34,879 nucleotides of DNA from Candidatus Gastranaerophilales bacterium. Lineage in GTDB: Bacteria > Cyanobacteriota > Vampirovibrionia > Gastranaerophilales > Gastranaerophilaceae. Positions 32,027 through 34,879 of the stretch are shown one piece after another (the first letter of the stretch is position 1; each line of letters opens with the position of its first letter). The DNA lies in NCBI GenBank assembly GCA_024695865.1, contig JAILHI010000073.1, positions 1 to 34,879 of the forward strand, given 5' to 3'. Under the pieces are notes generated by a model. It did not search any database. It was not told where the DNA came from and saw only the letters and a program-made list of their open reading frames with translations. The position numbers were made by a program, and so were the translations under genes.

Positions 32027-32464
32027 TTATTCTTCTTCTTTTTTTTTATCTGCTTCTTCTTTAACTTCTTCTTTTGCTTCTTGTTTTTGAGGTACAAGCA
32101 TAGGAAGAACGGGGTATTTTCTTGAATAAACTTCATTGTCGTTATCGTAAACGATGAAAGTTAAATCTTCAACGCTGTAATCCATAACGATTTTGATGTT
32201 GTTCAAAAATGCGTTGTAAACAAAGTCTTCGTTAGGAATATTAACTGTTGCGTTACCGAGTTCAATTTCTTTTCCATTGCTTGCAACTGCTTTAACAGAA
32301 AGTTTGTGTTCACCAACTGACCATTTCGGGCCGCATAAAATAGCCATATCGAAATTAAATTCAGCAGGCATTGCTACTGTTCTGAAATTGTTGTAAACAT
32401 TTATACATGTTAATTTATCGTTCTTGAAAAGAACTGTTTCTGCTAATACTAAATACTCTGCCAT
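32027..32464 (-). CDS. DUF6941-like small beta protein with acidic/basic tail
   Basis: A 145-residue protein of unknown function. Residues 1-120 are beta-rich and open AEYLVLAETVLFKNDKLTCI, resembling DUF6941 proteins, which start with a similar colour-less beta strand and a GKL-x-x-I-G-type turn. Resemblance is by eye only. The last ~25 residues are a low-complexity Glu/Lys tail (KEEVKEEADKKKEEE). No signal peptide or membrane segment is present. It has a good promoter and SD (AAGGAGAAA) and is flanked by terminators on both sides, so it is a single-gene unit that is probably well expressed. Confidence 0.75.
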   Translation of the reverse strand: MAEYLVLAETVLFKNDKLTCINVYNNFRTVAMPAEFNFDMAILCGPKWSVGEHKLSVKAVASNGKEIELGNATVNIPNEDFVYNAFLNNIKIVMDYSVEDLTFIVYDNDNEVYSRKYPVLPMLVPQKQEAKEEVKEEADKKKEEE

Positions 32465-32507
32465 GATTTCTCCTTTGTAATTTTAAATGAAACATTTGAT
32501 ATTTCAT

Positions 32508-32536
32508 ATATTACAACAATTAATTTTTTTTATCAA
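32508..32536 (-). promoter_or_regulatory. Promoter of the DUF6941-like gene
   Basis: On the minus strand TTGATA (32536-32531), a 17-base spacer, TAATAT (32513-32508). Transcription would start near 32501. Confidence 0.7.
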
Positions 32537-32582
32537 TTTATTAAGTTTTTTTTTGATATTTGTTCAAAAAGTTAGCGTAATA

Positions 32583-32616
32583 AAACACTTATATGTTTTT
32601 TCATATAAGTGTTTTT
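32583..32616 (-). terminator. Terminator of the EF-hand repeat gene
   Basis: AAACACTTATATG (32583-32595), loop of six T, CATATAAGTGTTT (32602-32614): a 13-bp perfect stem, 20 bases past the stop codon. Confidence 0.85.
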
Positions 32617-32635
32617 GATTTGGTTTTGATATTTA

Positions 32636-34486
32636 TTATTTGATATCTCTTAATGTACCGAATTGTTTCTTTTTGGAATCATATTCCTGATATTTGTCAT
32701 AAGTTCCGTCACCGTCTAAGTCAACAAATTGTCCTTTGAGATTTCCTTTGCTGTCGGTATCATTTTTCAGGATGTAATCAACTGTACCGTCCATTCCGAC
32801 ATCTCTCTTGATAATTTGATCGCCGTTTGCATCAGTATCAAAAGTATTTTTGTTTTGTGATGACAAGTTGCCGTCTTTGTCGTATTCGTTATCAATTGTA
32901 TATAATTCGTTGCCGAATTTGTCAGTAACGGTGGTTGTTAACAATTGTCCCAAACCGTTATGGTATCCTTCACGCGGGTTAACTAAATCATCTGTTTTTG
33001 TTTCGTCGTAAGTTCTTTTGTGAACAGTTCCGTCAGGAGCATATACTTCATCAGTAGTAAGTTTTTCTTCTGAAGGAAGTGCATTGGGGTTAAGGTGAGG
33101 AGCATTTGTTGCTGCGGGAGTTGTTGCAGGTGAAGTGCTCGGATTTGTGCTTGTTCCGGGGTTAGTGCTTGTTCCGGGATTTGTACTTGTTCCGGGATTT
33201 GTACTTGTTCCGGGGTTAGTGCTTGTTCCGGGATTTGTGCTTGAATCTGATTTTGAAATATCTAAAGGTGATGATGAAATTAATTCACCGTATTTGTTGT
33301 AATATAAATTGCTGCCGCCGATAACTTCTTTGGTTTTAGGGTCTCTGTCTGTTCTTACCAAAGTGTAGGAACCGTCTTCTTCAACTTTGCCTTTTGCATA
33401 AGTGCCTTCTGATACAATGGTTTTACCGTCTGCAGAATATTTCGTTCTTGTTGCTACCTGACCGTTTTTGTAGGTGTAATCGTAGGTTGCGGTTTTCTTA
33501 CCGTTTTCATCATATTCGTATCTTGTTTTGTTTGTTTTCTTACCGTTTTTATCATAGGAAACTTTTGATTCAACTTTGCCGTTTGCACCGACTACAACTC
33601 TGTCTGTCTTTTTGCCGTTTTTGTCGTAGTGAGTTGTTGCAACAGTGCCGTCAGCATTTGTTTTTATTGCCTGTTCAATTTTACCTGTTTTGGAATTGTA
33701 AGTATATGCAGTTTTTGATAATTGTTTTCCTTCTGCATCGGTTTCGGTCATGCTGACTTTTTTACCGTTTTTGTATTTGTAATCCTGTTTTTTGTAAACG
33801 TATTCTTTGCCGTTTTCATCTGTACGGATAACTTCAGCATGAGCGCCGACTTTTTTACCGTCTTTGTATTCAAATTTTGTATTTTTAACCTGTCCGTTTG
33901 CATCGGTCTTTTTGGATTCTGTAACTTTACCATCTTTGTTGTATTTGTATTCTTTTTTAGAACCATCAGGGTAAGAAATTGCTTTTGACTTAACTTTTCC
34001 GTCTTTTCCTTTTTTAACTACCGATGAAGAAATAAGTTTGCCGTTTTTATCCGTTTTGATAACACGGCTTGTGTTGTCGTCAATTTTTACGGTTTCTGTT
34101 TTAACACCTGTTTTCTTATTTGTTTTAACTTTTGATTTTTTTTCTGATTTTTCAGCAGAATTGATTAATGCTTTAAGGTCAGAATTGTCAATTTTGCCTT
34201 TTTCGCCGTCTTTACCTGCGTTTGCAAGCATGTTGACTTCCTGTTCGGAAAGATTGCCGTCACCGTCTGCATCAAGCACTGTGAACAACTGTTTTAATTC
34301 TTTGTCGTTCATTACGGAACTTAAAGCAGATTCTTTGAAATTTGCCAAGTTGCCCTGGAAAATACTTGCATCATATGAAGTGCCCAATTTTGTCGTTTTG
34401 GGGTTTAAATTAGCCTTACCTAATTTTTCTAATGCTTTTAATTGATCTACTGAACCATTCTTTGCTATGTTTGAGAACAAACCCAT
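32636..34486 (-). CDS. EF-hand protein with YD/MORN-like repeats and TSTNPG linker
   Basis: A 616-residue protein without signal peptide or membrane helix. A canonical EF-hand loop, DADGDGNLSEQE (Asp74, Asp76, Asp78 region at residues 72-83), is followed by a degenerate one (~92-103). Residues ~125-385 are a run of short beta repeats of the form (Y/K)-x-x-(D/N)-GK-x-x-x-x, like YD/MORN-variant or YwqK-type repeats. A proline-threonine linker of (GTSTNP)n units follows (~413-450). After it come further beta repeats and a final acidic D-x-D-G-D-G calcium-type loop (VDLDGDGTYDKYQEY). The mix suggests a calcium-stabilised rod. Whether it is exported by a non-Sec route is unknown. SD GAAAGG lies upstream. 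Confidence 0.85.
   Translation of the reverse strand: MGLFSNIAKNGSVDQLKALEKLGKANLNPKTTKLGTSYDASIFQGNLANFKESALSSVMNDKELKQLFTVLDADGDGNLSEQEVNMLANAGKDGEKGKIDNSDLKALINSAEKSEKKSKVKTNKKTGVKTETVKIDDNTSRVIKTDKNGKLISSSVVKKGKDGKVKSKAISYPDGSKKEYKYNKDGKVTESKKTDANGQVKNTKFEYKDGKKVGAHAEVIRTDENGKEYVYKKQDYKYKNGKKVSMTETDAEGKQLSKTAYTYNSKTGKIEQAIKTNADGTVATTHYDKNGKKTDRVVVGANGKVESKVSYDKNGKKTNKTRYEYDENGKKTATYDYTYKNGQVATRTKYSADGKTIVSEGTYAKGKVEEDGSYTLVRTDRDPKTKEVIGGSNLYYNKYGELISSSPLDISKSDSSTNPGTSTNPGTSTNPGTSTNPGTSTNPGTSTNPSTSPATTPAATNAPHLNPNALPSEEKLTTDEVYAPDGTVHKRTYDETKTDDLVNPREGYHNGLGQLLTTTVTDKFGNELYTIDNEYDKDGNLSSQNKNTFDTDANGDQIIKRDVGMDGTVDYILKNDTDSKGNLKGQFVDLDGDGTYDKYQEYDSKKKQFGTLRDIK
33141..33248 (-). repeat. 18-bp minisatellite encoding GTSTNP
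   Basis: Five complete 18-base units (33141-33230) of the type GGATTTGTGCTTGTTCCG / GGGTTAGTGCTTGTTCCG, plus a partial sixth. The alternating unit types imply duplication in blocks. It encodes the flexible linker of the EF-hand protein and is in frame, so copy-number changes would alter linker length without breaking the gene. Confidence 0.9.
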
Positions 34487-34879
34487 GACTTTCGCCTTTC
34501 ACTTACCTGTTTTAATATACCTTTTATATCGGCAGAATTAAATACAAACTTTAGAGTATTATTAAGAAATGTTACAAACGTCCATGTGCAAATATAACGG
34601 CCTTTGGGGTGGATAGGAAAAATTTTTTGAAAAATTTTTTTCAAAATGCAAAAGATTTTTTTAAGGTTTTAACATGTTTTGTATGTCTTATAATAAATTT
34701 TTGCTGTTTCTTTTATTTCTGACATGATTATTCTACTATATATAATATTATTTTATTATATTTTTATATTTATTTCATCAAATTCTGATAAGATAAAATT
34801 CAAAATTTTTGCTTAACAAAAGAATAAAAAACATTGAAAAAAAGAAGTGTTTATAATACAATTGCCAAAGATAGTCAAA
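34487..34879. other. AT-rich non-coding right edge
   Basis: No gene is seen. It begins with the leader of the minus-strand EF-hand gene, then a very AT-rich stretch with homopolymer runs and TATAATATTATTTTATTATA-like tracts (about 34740-34765). It ends in a promoter that reads out of the window. Confidence 0.65.
34834..34862 (+). promoter_or_regulatory. Consensus promoter reading out of the window
   Basis: TTGAAA (34834-34839), a 17-base spacer, TACAAT (34857-34862). Transcription would start near 34869, so the gene it serves lies beyond the right edge. Confidence 0.72.

Noticed and set aside
33132-33250. Regular 18-base units considered as a CRISPR-like array
   Set aside because: The units are directly adjacent with no spacers, are in frame, and encode GTSTNP; no cas genes are present.
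33394-34445. Long plus-strand open frames opposite the EF-hand gene
   Set aside because: They are products of the repetitive, Lys/Gly-rich coding of the minus-strand gene; the Phe/Cys/Leu-rich translations have no SD or family match.

Overview
The window comes from an AT-rich, anaerobic, diderm bacterium that uses the standard code. An [FeFe]-hydrogenase maturase (HydG) points to an anaerobe. A TolC-type channel paired with EmrAB-type pump genes points to an outer membrane. The tRNA-Gln has the U1-A72 form common in cyanobacteria and relatives. Together with a cytosolic-looking EF-hand protein and many small membrane, TPR and ankyrin proteins, this makes an uncultured gut-type lineage near Vampirovibrionia/Gastranaerophilales a reasonable guess. 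No rRNA or marker phylogeny is available here, so that placement is inference. No CRISPR array, integrase, transposase or phage module was seen.

Layout. 1-313 is the 3' end of a kelch-like gene. 314-944 is a hairpin-rich non-coding stretch containing dispersed palindromic repeats. 972-4025 is a SNF2-type ATPase. 4044-7571 holds three tandem paralogues, each a four-helix membrane domain plus a TPR-like tail. 7670-9286 is a nanE-ROK kinase pair (amino-sugar metabolism) that appears to be read from a leaderless promoter. 9287-9744 is non-coding, with terminators on both strands. 9745-12997 is the tig-clpP-clpX protein-quality operon. On the minus strand, 14607-13043 is ybaB-recR-class II aldolase. 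14801-15043 is a small protein resembling RNA polymerase omega. 15944-15141 is proC (minus). 16035-17487 is rpmH, a hairpin, rnpA and an SGNH hydrolase. 17578-18774 is an odd HNH-like protein.

18792-23372 is a complete tripartite drug-efflux locus: marR-emrA-emrB on the minus strand, diverging from an outer-membrane factor gene across a perfect MarR-like operator. 23453-24577 is a radical SAM protein whose SPASM-like cysteine cluster sits at the N terminus. 26206-24614 is a polytopic membrane protein. 26915-26282 is rplU-rpmA behind a consensus promoter. 28746-27047 is a TM1266-type regulator plus hydG. 28979-29644 is a flavin oxidoreductase. A tRNA-Gln and a YbjQ-like membrane-anchored protein follow. 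rpsT (30613-30882) has a long, potentially switching leader. A candidate small RNA lies at about 31042-31140. The right end carries an ankyrin protein, a DUF6941-like protein and a 616-residue EF-hand/repeat protein with a TSTNPG minisatellite. A consensus promoter at the edge points out of the window.

Most of the window is ordinary housekeeping sequence. The best leads are the non-coding elements (rpsT leader, orphan sRNA, minus-strand terminator before tig, the 314-944 element), the tandem membrane-TPR family, the HNH protein with widely separated zinc halves, and the domain order of the radical SAM protein.
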